DNA from: Thermotogaceae bacterium
Lineage (GTDB): Bacteria > Thermotogota > Thermotogae > Thermotogales > Thermotogaceae
Reading direction: 5' to 3'
Length of the DNA stretch: 64,000 nt
Assembly (NCBI GenBank): GCA_027077795.1
Contig: JALWTT010000002.1
Coordinates: forward strand, 1-64,000
Shown here: one piece after another, positions 44,920 to 52,753 of the stretch
Position numbering within the stretch: position 1 is the stretch's first letter
Layout: every line of letters starts with the position of its first letter
Made by a program: the position numbers and the translations under genes
Notes under the pieces: model-generated
What the model was told of the DNA's origin: nothing
What the model saw: the letters and a program-made list of their open reading frames with translations, nothing else
Databases searched by the model: none

Positions 44920-46308
44920 TCACGCGCTGGAAGATTCAAGCAAAACTCGACCGGATGTTTTTTCGGATAAGCTTCTAGGACTCTTAACTCTGAGAAGCCT
45001 CCAGAAGTACGGAAGGCCTCTCCTGAACAGCATCTTCGGCGTTGTGTATATCTTGAAATAAGCCTTCACAAATTCCCTTCTGAGCTCTTCTGGCGTGAAG
45101 TTCGGGTGCTTAAAAACGAGATGAGTTCCGTCAAATAATCTCCAATCCTTTGTCAGAAGAAGAGGCTTGAGCTTCATGAAGAGCCTGGTTCCAGGGTAGG
45201 GTGTCAAAATGGAAAACTGAACGATGCTAGCACCGAGGGAAGAAAGCTTTTTCGCAAATTTTACAGTTTTCTTTATACTATCTTTTGTGTCGCTTAGAGC
45301 TCCTAGTATAAAGCTTGCAAAAACATCTATTTTATACCTCTTCAAGAATCTCACAACTTCAAAAGCAATGTCACTTTTTAGCTTCTTCTTGAACTCTTCC
45401 AAAGCTTTGTCGTTGGCACTCTCAAAACCTATGAAAAGCATCTTACATCCGGACTTTGCCATCGCCTCAACCATATCCTCGTGTCCCAGAAGCTCATCCG
45501 CTCTTGAGAAAGCCCACCAGCTTATCTTCAAATCGTTTTTTAATATCTGTTCTGATATCTCTGTGGCTCTTTTCGAATCCAAAGTGAAGTTATCATCGAA
45601 AAACACTATGGATTTGTAACCATACTTCTCTACGAGGATCTTCAGCTCTTCTATCGAGCTTTCAACGCTTCGTTTTCTCCAAATTCTTCCCATGAACTGA
45701 GAAGCAGAGCAGAACTCACAGTCAAAAGGGCAACCTCTAGATGTGATCATGCTGGTTGCCCTTTTTCCATCGAACTTTATGACATATCTATCAAGGGGAA
45801 GCCCATCTCTATCTGGAAATGGAATGGAATCGAGATCTTTCACGAACCCATGAGGTTTCACCTTAACCACTCCATCCTTCAGATATGCCACACCTTCAAT
45901 ATCCGGAAATCTCTCGCCACTCTTCAGGGATTCAACTAGTTTCAAGAAAGGGAACTCACCTTCCCCAAGAACTACGTAGTCCGCTATCCCACCCTTTAGT
46001 ATGTTGTGAATATCAAAAGTGGGGTGAGTTCCACCCATAACAACGGGAACCCCTTGACTTCTTGCTAGCTTTGCTATTCTAGAAGCCAGTGGAAATCTGA
46101 CGGTGTCGCTGGACACCCCAACTACATCGTATTCTTTGAAGTTCACCACCTTGTAATCGAACCTTTCAGCGTTCATGTCAACTATTTTCACATCATGGCC
46201 TGCTTCTTTCAGAACGGAACTTATGTAAGCGAGTCCCAGTGGTGGAAAAAACGCTCCAAGCCTGTAGTAATATCCTTCGTCTTTTGGGTTTATCAGAAGA
46301 ATCTTCAT
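44920..46308 (-). CDS. B12-binding-domain radical SAM protein
   Basis: This 462-residue protein starts at ATG 46308 with AGGAGGTG eight bases upstream; a longer frame from 46353 lacks such support. The N-terminal cobalamin-binding-type Rossmann domain (ILLINPKDEG, PPLGLAYISSVLKEAGHDVKIVD; about 1-135) precedes a radical SAM core with Cys193, Cys197 and Cys200 (CPFDCEFC) and KSIVFFDDNFTLD. Proteins of this layout include methyltransferases, cyclases and methylthiotransferases. The substrate here is unknown. It stands alone, divergent from the nicotinamidase gene. Confidence 0.88.
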   Translation of the reverse strand: MKILLINPKDEGYYYRLGAFFPPLGLAYISSVLKEAGHDVKIVDMNAERFDYKVVNFKEYDVVGVSSDTVRFPLASRIAKLARSQGVPVVMGGTHPTFDIHNILKGGIADYVVLGEGEFPFLKLVESLKSGERFPDIEGVAYLKDGVVKVKPHGFVKDLDSIPFPDRDGLPLDRYVIKFDGKRATSMITSRGCPFDCEFCSASQFMGRIWRKRSVESSIEELKILVEKYGYKSIVFFDDNFTLDSKRATEISEQILKNDLKISWWAFSRADELLGHEDMVEAMAKSGCKMLFIGFESANDKALEEFKKKLKSDIAFEVVRFLKRYKIDVFASFILGALSDTKDSIKKTVKFAKKLSSLGASIVQFSILTPYPGTRLFMKLKPLLLTKDWRLFDGTHLVFKHPNFTPEELRREFVKAYFKIYTTPKMLFRRGLPYFWRLLRVKSPRSLSEKTSGRVLLESSSA

Positions 46309-46414
46309 TTGCAAGCACCTCCTTCGCCGCTCAATTATACATCTTTTTATCAAATGCGTTTCAGTTTGATAGAATACTTTGAGAAAACAAATGGTACAAA
46401 AAGGAGGGAAAGTA

Positions 46415-46939
46415 ATGAAAGCCCTTTTGATAATCGATCTTCAGAGGGATTTTGTAGACCCAGGAGGGGCTCTTTACTACAAAGGAGCTGAAAAGGTTGT
46501 GAACTATATAGTAAACCTTGTGGAGAAGTTCAAGAGCGAAAGCCTGCCGATAATAACCACCCAGGATTGGCACAGTGAAGATGACAGGGAGTTTCAGGTT
46601 TGGCCAAAGCACTGTATCGCCGAAAGCGAAGGGGCCCGTTTGACAGAAAAATTGGAAAAAGCGCTCAAAGGATACGAGAAACATTATTCAATCAAGAAAA
46701 CTAGGTTCAGTGCATTTTACAACACGAATTTTGATGATCTAATCGAGAAATTTGGAATAGACGAATTCGAAGTAGCTGGTGTTGTGACAAATATATGCGT
46801 AATGTTCACCGTGGAAGAGATAAGAAACAGGGATATTCCCGTGAGAGTCCATGAAAAAGGTGTGTCATCCTACGATGAGGATCTCCACAAATTTGCCATA
46901 AGGCAGATGAGAGAAGTACTTGGAGCTGAAATTGTCTGA
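46415..46939 (+). CDS. pncA: nicotinamidase (isochorismatase-like hydrolase)
   Basis: This 174-residue enzyme is called from ATG 46415 with AAGGAGGG upstream. The catalytic triad is visible: Asp8 (LLIIDLQRDF), Lys94 or 95 (SIKKTRFSAF) and Cys128 (VVTNICVMFT). Metal ligands are Asp51 and His53 (QDWHS) and His66 (PKHC). It deaminates nicotinamide to nicotinate. The next gene, 13 bp downstream, uses nicotinate, so the pair forms an NAD salvage operon, which strengthens the call over other isochorismatase-family hydrolases. Confidence 0.9.
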   Translation: MKALLIIDLQRDFVDPGGALYYKGAEKVVNYIVNLVEKFKSESLPIITTQDWHSEDDREFQVWPKHCIAESEGARLTEKLEKALKGYEKHYSIKKTRFSAFYNTNFDDLIEKFGIDEFEVAGVVTNICVMFTVEEIRNRDIPVRVHEKGVSSYDEDLHKFAIRQMREVLGAEIV

Positions 46940-46952
46940 GGAGGTGGAGAAG

Positions 46953-48251
46953 TTGTCAAAAAGACTTCATCCGAAAGTTTTTAAAGTCCCGATAGATAAG
47001 ATAAGAAGCGGGTACTACTCTGATATATATTTCATAAGGTACGTTCAGGTTCTCAAGAGAGCCAAAAGAGTAGTCAGGGTTCTCTATCAATTTTTCCCAA
47101 GAGAGGATTCCGTGGTAGTTGGGATAGACGAGGCTTTGGCAATACTCAGGTATGGAACGGGTTACTACAAAGATGAGGAGAAAGCAAATGAGATTTTCTC
47201 AAAACTCTTGGAATCTGAGAGGAAGATCCAGGAGGCAGCTTCGGAATTCGATATAAACAAGGTAATTGAAATAACAAAAGAGAAATGGGAGATGAAACAA
47301 AAGCTTTCAGAATTGTGGGTGGATAAATGGGATGAGATAGAAGTTAAAGCCCTGTATGATGGTGAAGAAGCTAAGGAAAGAGAGCCAATAATGACCATAG
47401 AAGGGGATCCAAGGTACTTTGGATATTTGGAAACGGTGCTTTTGGGTGTCATCGCGAGAGCCACGAGCACCGCGACAGCCGTTAGAAAAGTTGTGAAAGC
47501 CGCGAGAGGAAAACCGGTGCTCTTCTTCAGTGCGAGGTTTGACCATTACTGGGTTCAGGCAACTGATGGATATGCAGCCTTAAAAGCGGGAGCTTTCGGC
47601 GTATCAACTGATGCAAATGCGGATTATTGGGGAGTGGAGTCGGCTGGAACCATGCCACATGCACTCATCGCAGCGTACATGGGAAAAACCGAAGACGCCG
47701 CTTTAGCCTTCGACGACCATATAGAAGGTCACGTGAATAGAATAGTTCTCGTTGATTGGGACAACGATGTTATAGGGACTACATTTAGGGTGGTTAAAAA
47801 ACTCTACGAAGAGAGAACAGGGAAACCTTTTAAACTGGGCAAGACCGATCCCAGTCCAGTAATAGGAAGCGGTAAGGGAAAACTCTGGGGAGTGAGGTTC
47901 GACACATCGGGGGATTTGAGAGATAAGTCCGTGGTGCCAAAAGATAAATCATCACTTGGGGTATGCCCAGAATTAGTTTGGAGAGCGAGGCAGGAATTCG
48001 ACAAAGTTGGGCTTGAGGACCTGAAAATTCTCGTCTCGGGAGGCTTCGATGAGAACAAAATAGAGTTGTTCGAGAAACTTCAAGTTCCCGTTGATGCGTA
48101 CGGCGTTGGTTCAAAACTGCTCAGGAGTAAAATAGACATAACCGCTGATATCGTTGAAGTGAACGGTAAACCGTGTGCGAAGGTCGGGAGGTACAAGATA
48201 GAAAGCCCAAGACTCAAAGTCGTCCAAAAGAACTACTGGGAAGAGGATTGA
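46953..48251 (+). CDS. pncB: nicotinate phosphoribosyltransferase
   Basis: This 432-residue enzyme makes nicotinate mononucleotide from nicotinate and PRPP. NAPRTase features: SGYYSDIYFIRYVQVL near the N-terminus, a central FFSARFDHYWVQATDGYAAL, HALIAAY, and a phosphate-binding LVSGGFDENKI followed by AYGVGSKL. I prefer the TTG at 46953, which has GAGGAGGTGG at the right distance and lies just past the pncA stop; the frame is open to 46920, inside pncA. A clear bidirectional terminator follows. Confidence 0.9.
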   Translation: MSKRLHPKVFKVPIDKIRSGYYSDIYFIRYVQVLKRAKRVVRVLYQFFPREDSVVVGIDEALAILRYGTGYYKDEEKANEIFSKLLESERKIQEAASEFDINKVIEITKEKWEMKQKLSELWVDKWDEIEVKALYDGEEAKEREPIMTIEGDPRYFGYLETVLLGVIARATSTATAVRKVVKAARGKPVLFFSARFDHYWVQATDGYAALKAGAFGVSTDANADYWGVESAGTMPHALIAAYMGKTEDAALAFDDHIEGHVNRIVLVDWDNDVIGTTFRVVKKLYEERTGKPFKLGKTDPSPVIGSGKGKLWGVRFDTSGDLRDKSVVPKDKSSLGVCPELVWRARQEFDKVGLEDLKILVSGGFDENKIELFEKLQVPVDAYGVGSKLLRSKIDITADIVEVNGKPCAKVGRYKIESPRLKVVQKNYWEED

Positions 48252-48256
48252 AAACG

Positions 48257-48283
48257 AAAGGTGGCGGAGATTTCGCCACCTTT
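48257..48283. terminator. bidirectional intrinsic terminator between convergent pncB and hydantoinase genes
   Basis: AAAGGTGGCG (48257-48266), 7-base loop, CGCCACCTTT (48274-48283) forms a perfect 10-bp stem. T-rich sequence follows on the plus strand, and the A-rich left flank gives T-rich RNA on the minus strand. Confidence 0.85.
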
Positions 48284-48309
48284 GACTTTCATATCAATCT
48301 CTTTACCCT

Positions 48310-49641
48310 TTACCAGTGTATCTCTTTTCTTTCCAAATACTCACCGTGCCCTTCTTTCCCGACGAATTCACCATCTTTCACAACAAACTCCCCTCTGCTT
48401 ATAGTGGATACGACCTTTCCCCTTACCTCGAATCCTTCATAAACATTGTAATCCGATGCACTGTGATGACCTTTTATTACCCATTCGACATCTGGATCGA
48501 ATATCACCACATCGGCATCACTCCCAATTTCAAGCGTACCTTTCTTAGGATAGAGCCCATAAGCTTTTGCAACGTTTTCAGTAAATTTGTCGATGACCTT
48601 CTCTCCAAACAGTGTGTACATCAAAACAAACGAGAATTCCACTCCACCTATCCCCTGAGGGATCTCTTTTGTGAATCTCCCCGAGAGTTTTTCAGATTTG
48701 TTGAATGGGCAGTGATCCGTTCCAATGGTGTACACCGCGTCGAAGTTTTCTCTGAGAGTTTCCACCTCTTCTTCCGACCTCAGGGGTGGTGTCATGAGAA
48801 AAAGCCGACCGTTTCCTTTAGCAAAGTAAAGGTCATTGAGGTAGAAGTAATGCGGACAGCTTTCGAGAGCCAAAGTATACCCAAGAGCATCGGAAAAGCG
48901 CTCGAGAACCTCACGAGCTGTGAAACCGCTCGAAACATGAACTATGTAAAGTTGACCTTCTCTGTAAACGGACATCTGAGCCAATTTCACAACTTCTGAC
49001 AATTCCGCTATAGTTGGCCTAGCCTTTGAATGATCCTTTGGTGGAACCTCCTTCTCCTCAAAACGCTTTATTATCTCGTCATTCTCAGCGTGGGCCACGA
49101 CTACAAACCCCATGCTCCTTGAAATAGCGAGGAGATCGTCTATATACGCATCGAAAGTCCTTCTGCCTGTTGAGGAATATGTCGTGAACAGCTTTATGCT
49201 GGACATACCAAGCTCCTTGCTTTTTTCCGCTATTCTCTCCGCTGGATCTTTTGGATTCGCTATCGTTGAGTGAAGGGCGTAGTCAACAACGCTTCTCCTC
49301 GCGAGGCTGATTCTCCTATCAAATGCTTTTTTGAGCTCACCAATGCTAGAAACCGGATCGATAAAGTCTATGAATGTTGTCACGCCGCCAAAGGCTGCGC
49401 TAACAGAGCCCGTGTAGAAGTCATCCACAGATGTCCAATTCGCAACCGTCAAATGAAAGTGAACATGTGGATCTATGAACCCGGGAAGAACCCACTTGAA
49501 ATAGGCATCATATTCCTGAGAAGCTTCCAGTTTCTCCTCACTTATAGCGGCTATCTTCCCATTCTTGATGTAAAGATTCGCGTTCAAGAATTCTCCCTTT
49601 CTGTAAACAAGCCCGTTTTTAATGGCAAGGTCAAACATCAT
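48310..49641 (-). CDS. dihydropyrimidinase / D-hydantoinase family amidohydrolase
   Basis: This 443-residue cyclic amidohydrolase has HxH (DPHVHFH), a carboxylatable Lys in MSSIKLFTTYS, His in VVAHAEN and YIVHVSS, and Asp in IGTDHCPFN, so the two-metal site is complete. It opens cyclic diamides such as dihydropyrimidines or hydantoins; allantoinase or dihydroorotase activity cannot be excluded. The ATG at 49641 overlaps the upstream stop as ATGA and has GGAGGTGG upstream. It is the third gene of a leftward cassette with an ATP-grasp ligase and an APS-kinase-like kinase, so its substrate may be their product rather than a pyrimidine. Confidence 0.85.
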   Translation of the reverse strand: MMFDLAIKNGLVYRKGEFLNANLYIKNGKIAAISEEKLEASQEYDAYFKWVLPGFIDPHVHFHLTVANWTSVDDFYTGSVSAAFGGVTTFIDFIDPVSSIGELKKAFDRRISLARRSVVDYALHSTIANPKDPAERIAEKSKELGMSSIKLFTTYSSTGRRTFDAYIDDLLAISRSMGFVVVAHAENDEIIKRFEEKEVPPKDHSKARPTIAELSEVVKLAQMSVYREGQLYIVHVSSGFTAREVLERFSDALGYTLALESCPHYFYLNDLYFAKGNGRLFLMTPPLRSEEEVETLRENFDAVYTIGTDHCPFNKSEKLSGRFTKEIPQGIGGVEFSFVLMYTLFGEKVIDKFTENVAKAYGLYPKKGTLEIGSDADVVIFDPDVEWVIKGHHSASDYNVYEGFEVRGKVVSTISRGEFVVKDGEFVGKEGHGEYLERKEIHW

Positions 49642-50150
49642 ATCCACCTCCAATCTCTGAGAAGCTTTAAAACCTCCCAAATCTCCTCCTTGATACTTGC
49701 AACGCAGGAGTTCAGAAATAGATCAGCACCTATTGGTTCCTCATACGGCTCGGAGTATCCGGGAAGGAACATCTCACCCCTATCTGCCATTTGGTAGACT
49801 CCCTTTTCATCCCTTTTCTTGAGAATTTCAAGTGGACATTCTAGATGAACATGAAACGTTGGAATGGCTGCTTTTAACTTTTCCCTTTGCCATTTTTTGT
49901 GAGCGACTATGGAATATATGAGGAGGAGATCCTTTTCAAGGAAAACCTCTGTAAAGTTCAATATATAGCTGAAGAGTTCGCCGTTGGACTTACGGCTGAA
50001 ATTCTTATTTGAGAAAATCCTCCGGAATTCCATCCCATCCATATGAACCGTGAACACTCCCTCGTTTCTCAAAACAACTTGAAGTTCTCTTGAAAGGGTG
50101 GTTTTCCCAGATGATGGCATCCCAGTCACGAGGATGAGTCTGGAGCTCAA
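49638..50150 (-). CDS. adenylylsulfate-kinase-like P-loop kinase
   Basis: This 170-residue protein has Walker A GMPSSGKT (10-17), HMDGMEFRR where APS kinases have DGDNVR, FHVHLECPLEILKKRDEKGVY (CPLE..RD.KGLY in CysC) and GYSEPYEEPIGADLFL. The fold is clearly CysC-like. However, the APS-binding SPF..DR loop is replaced by YSIVAHKKWQREK, and no sulfate adenylyltransferase is nearby, so it may phosphorylate another substrate. The TTG at 50150 overlaps the upstream stop as TTGA and has AAGGAGG upstream; it overlaps the hydantoinase start by 4 bp. Confidence 0.75.
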   Translation of the reverse strand: MSSRLILVTGMPSSGKTTLSRELQVVLRNEGVFTVHMDGMEFRRIFSNKNFSRKSNGELFSYILNFTEVFLEKDLLLIYSIVAHKKWQREKLKAAIPTFHVHLECPLEILKKRDEKGVYQMADRGEMFLPGYSEPYEEPIGADLFLNSCVASIKEEIWEVLKLLRDWRWI

Positions 50151-51091
50151 AGTCCATACCTCCTTCTGGCGGACATGACTATCTCGAGCACCAAGTCGTC
50201 GTATTTCAAACCCGCAGCTTCCGCCATTTTGATTATGTCAGAGTACCCTGGAACTAGAAGTGGTAGCGAATTAACATCCAAAATGTAGTAACTTTTGCCC
50301 TTTATCCTGATGTCAATTCTGGCGTAGTCCCTCAAACCCAGAACTTTGAATACTTTCTTTGCTACACTCTCAAGCTCTTCTTTTAGGTCAAGCGGCAGTC
50401 TGGCCGGTATATGATAGACGATGTACCTGTCATACCCTTGATTTTTCACCCTATCTGAATAGAACTTTTCCACCCCATCTGGAAGATTTGAAAAGTCTAT
50501 CTCCATTATGGGTAGAACCTCCAGCCCGTTTTCTCTCTCTAGGATTCCAATTGTCACTTCCATCCCGTCTATGAACTCCTCAACCAAAGCTGGTTCGTTG
50601 AATCTCTCATGAATCCAGAAAATGGCTCTCTTCATGTCCTCGATATTCGTAACCACGGAATTCTTCTTTAACCCTTTGGAACTCCCTTCCCTAATCGGCT
50701 TCACGATGACCGGATACCTGAGTTCATGATCTTCCGAGACATACTCACCGGGGTGAACCACTAAAAAGTTTGCCGTACTTACACCGTGCTTTAACAGTAC
50801 CGACTTGGTAAAGGATTTGTCCATACACACGGCGTGCGTTGAAGCCGGAGCTCCGGTGTATGGGATCCCCATCAGGTCGAGAATGGAGGGCACATGAAGC
50901 TGCCTAGTATCTTTGCCACCTGATGTCGACAAGTTGAAAGCAAGGTCATAGCCTTTGATCCTTCTCATGAAGTTTTCATCAAAAGCGATGACATCAACAT
51001 CGTACTTCTTCAACAAGGCGTTTTTCACAGATTCCACCATTTTTTTCTTGTTCCCATCTAATTTTTTATCCACAACTAGAGCAACTTTCAC
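50147..51091 (-). CDS. D-Ala-D-Ala-ligase-like ATP-grasp ligase
   Basis: This 314-residue ATP-grasp protein has GIPYTGAPASTHAVCMDK, a P-loop-like REGSSKGLKKNS, LVEEFIDGMEVTIGIL and a C-terminal RIDIRIKGKSYYILDVNSLPLL. Ddl joins two D-alanines for peptidoglycan. Two family motifs deviate: GGKDTRQ stands where Ddl has GEDGxxQ, and DVNSLP where Ddl has EVNTxPG. A canonical role is possible, since murB is the divergent neighbour, but a ligase for another amino acid or carboxylate is equally plausible. It is the first gene of the leftward ligase-kinase-hydantoinase cassette. Confidence 0.7.
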   Translation of the reverse strand: MKVALVVDKKLDGNKKKMVESVKNALLKKYDVDVIAFDENFMRRIKGYDLAFNLSTSGGKDTRQLHVPSILDLMGIPYTGAPASTHAVCMDKSFTKSVLLKHGVSTANFLVVHPGEYVSEDHELRYPVIVKPIREGSSKGLKKNSVVTNIEDMKRAIFWIHERFNEPALVEEFIDGMEVTIGILERENGLEVLPIMEIDFSNLPDGVEKFYSDRVKNQGYDRYIVYHIPARLPLDLKEELESVAKKVFKVLGLRDYARIDIRIKGKSYYILDVNSLPLLVPGYSDIIKMAEAAGLKYDDLVLEIVMSARRRYGL

Positions 51092-51177
51092 GGCCTTTTC
51101 ACCTCTTTGTTTAAACTTTTAATACCGTGAGACAGTCTAAGAAGTAAAGGCCTCTTGAAAATAGATCCTCCCCTTTT

Positions 51178-51206
51178 GCCTCCCCCTGCGGAGGCTTTTT
51201 TCTTTT
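51178..51206 (+). terminator. intrinsic terminator in the divergent ligase/murB gap
   Basis: GCCTCC (51178-51183), 6-base loop, GGAGGC (51190-51195) followed by TTTTTTCTTTT. It reads rightward yet no rightward gene precedes it; the nearest upstream gene runs the other way. It may end a small RNA or act as leader attenuator. Confidence 0.65.
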
Positions 51207-51270
51207 CATCCCGATGGTAAAATTTTATCAAACGCCACTTCTCATACGAAAGAAAACTTTTGGGGTGATT

Positions 51271-52158
51271 GTGTTGGATATCCTGGAGAAGATATACCTA
51301 ACTGGGTCAGAGGTTCTCCCAAAGGAGCCTCTTTCAAGGCACACCAGTATAGCAGTAGGCGGGCCTGCAAAAGCCCTGATAATACCAAACGGTATCAAGT
51401 CACTCCTAATAACTTTAAAGCTCCTCGAAGCGAGTGATGAGAGCTACAGAATAATGGGTATGGGGACCAACCTTCTCGTTTCAGATAGGGGCTTAAATGA
51501 CTTCGTCGTAAAGATGGAGAGGCTGGGCGGGTACGAGGTTACGGGAGAGATTCTCATCGCCGAGAGTGGGATATCGCTAAAAAGGCTCTGTGAGATAGCT
51601 TTGGAAAGGGGCCTATCGGGACTTGAAGAACTTTATGGAATCCCAGGAAGTGCTGGCGGTGCGGTTTATATGAATGCTGGAGCCTATGGTAAAGAGATCA
51701 AGGATGTCTTGGAATGGGTGGAACTCTTCAACGGTGAGGAGATGGAAAGGCTCTCTCCGGGAGATCTAAACCTCGGTTACAGAAGCTCTGATGTTGGCAG
51801 GAGAGTTATAACCAAGGTAGCGCTGAGGTTGAAAAGAGATGATCCTGAGAGAGTGGAGAAAAGGATGAGAGAGTTTTTAAGAAAAAGACTTGAAAAGCAA
51901 CCGGTTTTCGATCGAAGTGCCGGGAGCCTTTTTAAAAGGCCAAAACCGAATTTTTACATTGGAAGTACCCTGGAAGCTTTGGGGTTAAAAGGATACAAAG
52001 TTGGAGGAATGAAGATATCGGAAAAACATGCCGGCTTCCTAGTGAACGAAGGTGACGGGAGCTTTCAGGATGCAATGAAGCTTGTGGAAAACGTTAGAAA
52101 GATAATCCTGAAGGAATTCGGAGAGAATTTGGAAATGGAAGTGGTGGTATGGAAATGA
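51271..52158 (+). CDS. murB: UDP-N-acetylenolpyruvoylglucosamine reductase
   Basis: This 295-residue FAD enzyme reduces UDP-GlcNAc-enolpyruvate to UDP-MurNAc for peptidoglycan. Motifs: HTSIAVGGPAKAL and MGMGTNLLVSD (FAD binding), GIPGSAGGAVYMNAGAYG, SAGSLFKRP with the proton-donating Ser, and a C-terminal KISEKHAGFLVN. The start is GTG 51271 (TTG 51274 possible) behind GGGGTGAT; a longer frame from 51214 would include the -10-like TAAAAT around 51218. It is the first gene of a long rightward run. Confidence 0.94.
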   Translation: MLDILEKIYLTGSEVLPKEPLSRHTSIAVGGPAKALIIPNGIKSLLITLKLLEASDESYRIMGMGTNLLVSDRGLNDFVVKMERLGGYEVTGEILIAESGISLKRLCEIALERGLSGLEELYGIPGSAGGAVYMNAGAYGKEIKDVLEWVELFNGEEMERLSPGDLNLGYRSSDVGRRVITKVALRLKRDDPERVEKRMREFLRKRLEKQPVFDRSAGSLFKRPKPNFYIGSTLEALGLKGYKVGGMKISEKHAGFLVNEGDGSFQDAMKLVENVRKIILKEFGENLEMEVVVWK

Positions 52159-52733
52159 AAGGTGTCAAAGAGAGTGCCAAGATTAAGATCAATGTGAAAA
52201 GGTCCATCTTTATAGCGAGTACATCGAGAGTCAACTCGGTGGATGAAGCGAGAGAGTTCATTTCAATGAAGAAAAGAGAATTCAGAGACGCAACTCACAA
52301 CTGCTGGGCATTCAGAGTTTTTGAAAGTGGCCAGATATTGGAAGGTCATTCCGATGCAGGGGAACCTTCGGGAACAGCTGGGGTTCCCATACTGAATGCT
52401 ATAAGGGAAAAAGGTCTTGTGAACACAGTGATTGTCGTGACTCGGTATTTCGGTGGAGCAAAGCTCGGTGTTAGAGGCCTTATAGATGCCTATCACCGTG
52501 CAGCTGAAAGCGTTTTGGATGAAGCGGGATATGTGAGCATAAAACTACTTGAGGAATTCGAAGTGGTGGTGCCATTTGAGAAATATGGAGAGGTGAAATC
52601 GGCGATTTCAAGGAGTGGTAGTAAAATCGAGAAGGAAACTTTCGGTGAAAATGTTAAAATAGTCTATCTGTCGAGCAATCCCGTTGTGAAGGATTCGAAA
52701 AAAATTGGAGAAAGGTTTGTTGTTGAGTGGTAG
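52149..52733 (+). CDS. YigZ/IMPACT family protein
   Basis: This 194-residue protein has the IMPACT-domain signature: RDATHNCWAF, SDAGEPSGTAGVPIL and VVTRYFGGAKLGVRGLIDAY, then the C-terminal DUF1949-like ferredoxin-fold domain. Function is unsettled: the eukaryotic relative regulates Gcn2, and bacterial YigZ binds nucleic acid or GTP in some reports. The ATG at 52149 overlaps the murB end by 10 bp. Confidence 0.88.
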   Translation: MEMKGVKESAKIKINVKRSIFIASTSRVNSVDEAREFISMKKREFRDATHNCWAFRVFESGQILEGHSDAGEPSGTAGVPILNAIREKGLVNTVIVVTRYFGGAKLGVRGLIDAYHRAAESVLDEAGYVSIKLLEEFEVVVPFEKYGEVKSAISRSGSKIEKETFGENVKIVYLSSNPVVKDSKKIGERFVVEW

Positions 52734-52753
52734 AATTAAGCGGGGGTGAGAGA

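Noticed and set aside
48316-48999. 227-codon plus-strand frame
   Set aside because: It is antisense to the hydantoinase gene, whose metal motifs are complete. The amino-acid composition is Phe/Ser-rich as in shadow frames.
49638-50150. cysC for sulfate assimilation
   Set aside because: The fold matches, but the APS-binding loop is altered and no ATP sulfurylase or other sulfate gene is near, so the symbol is withheld.
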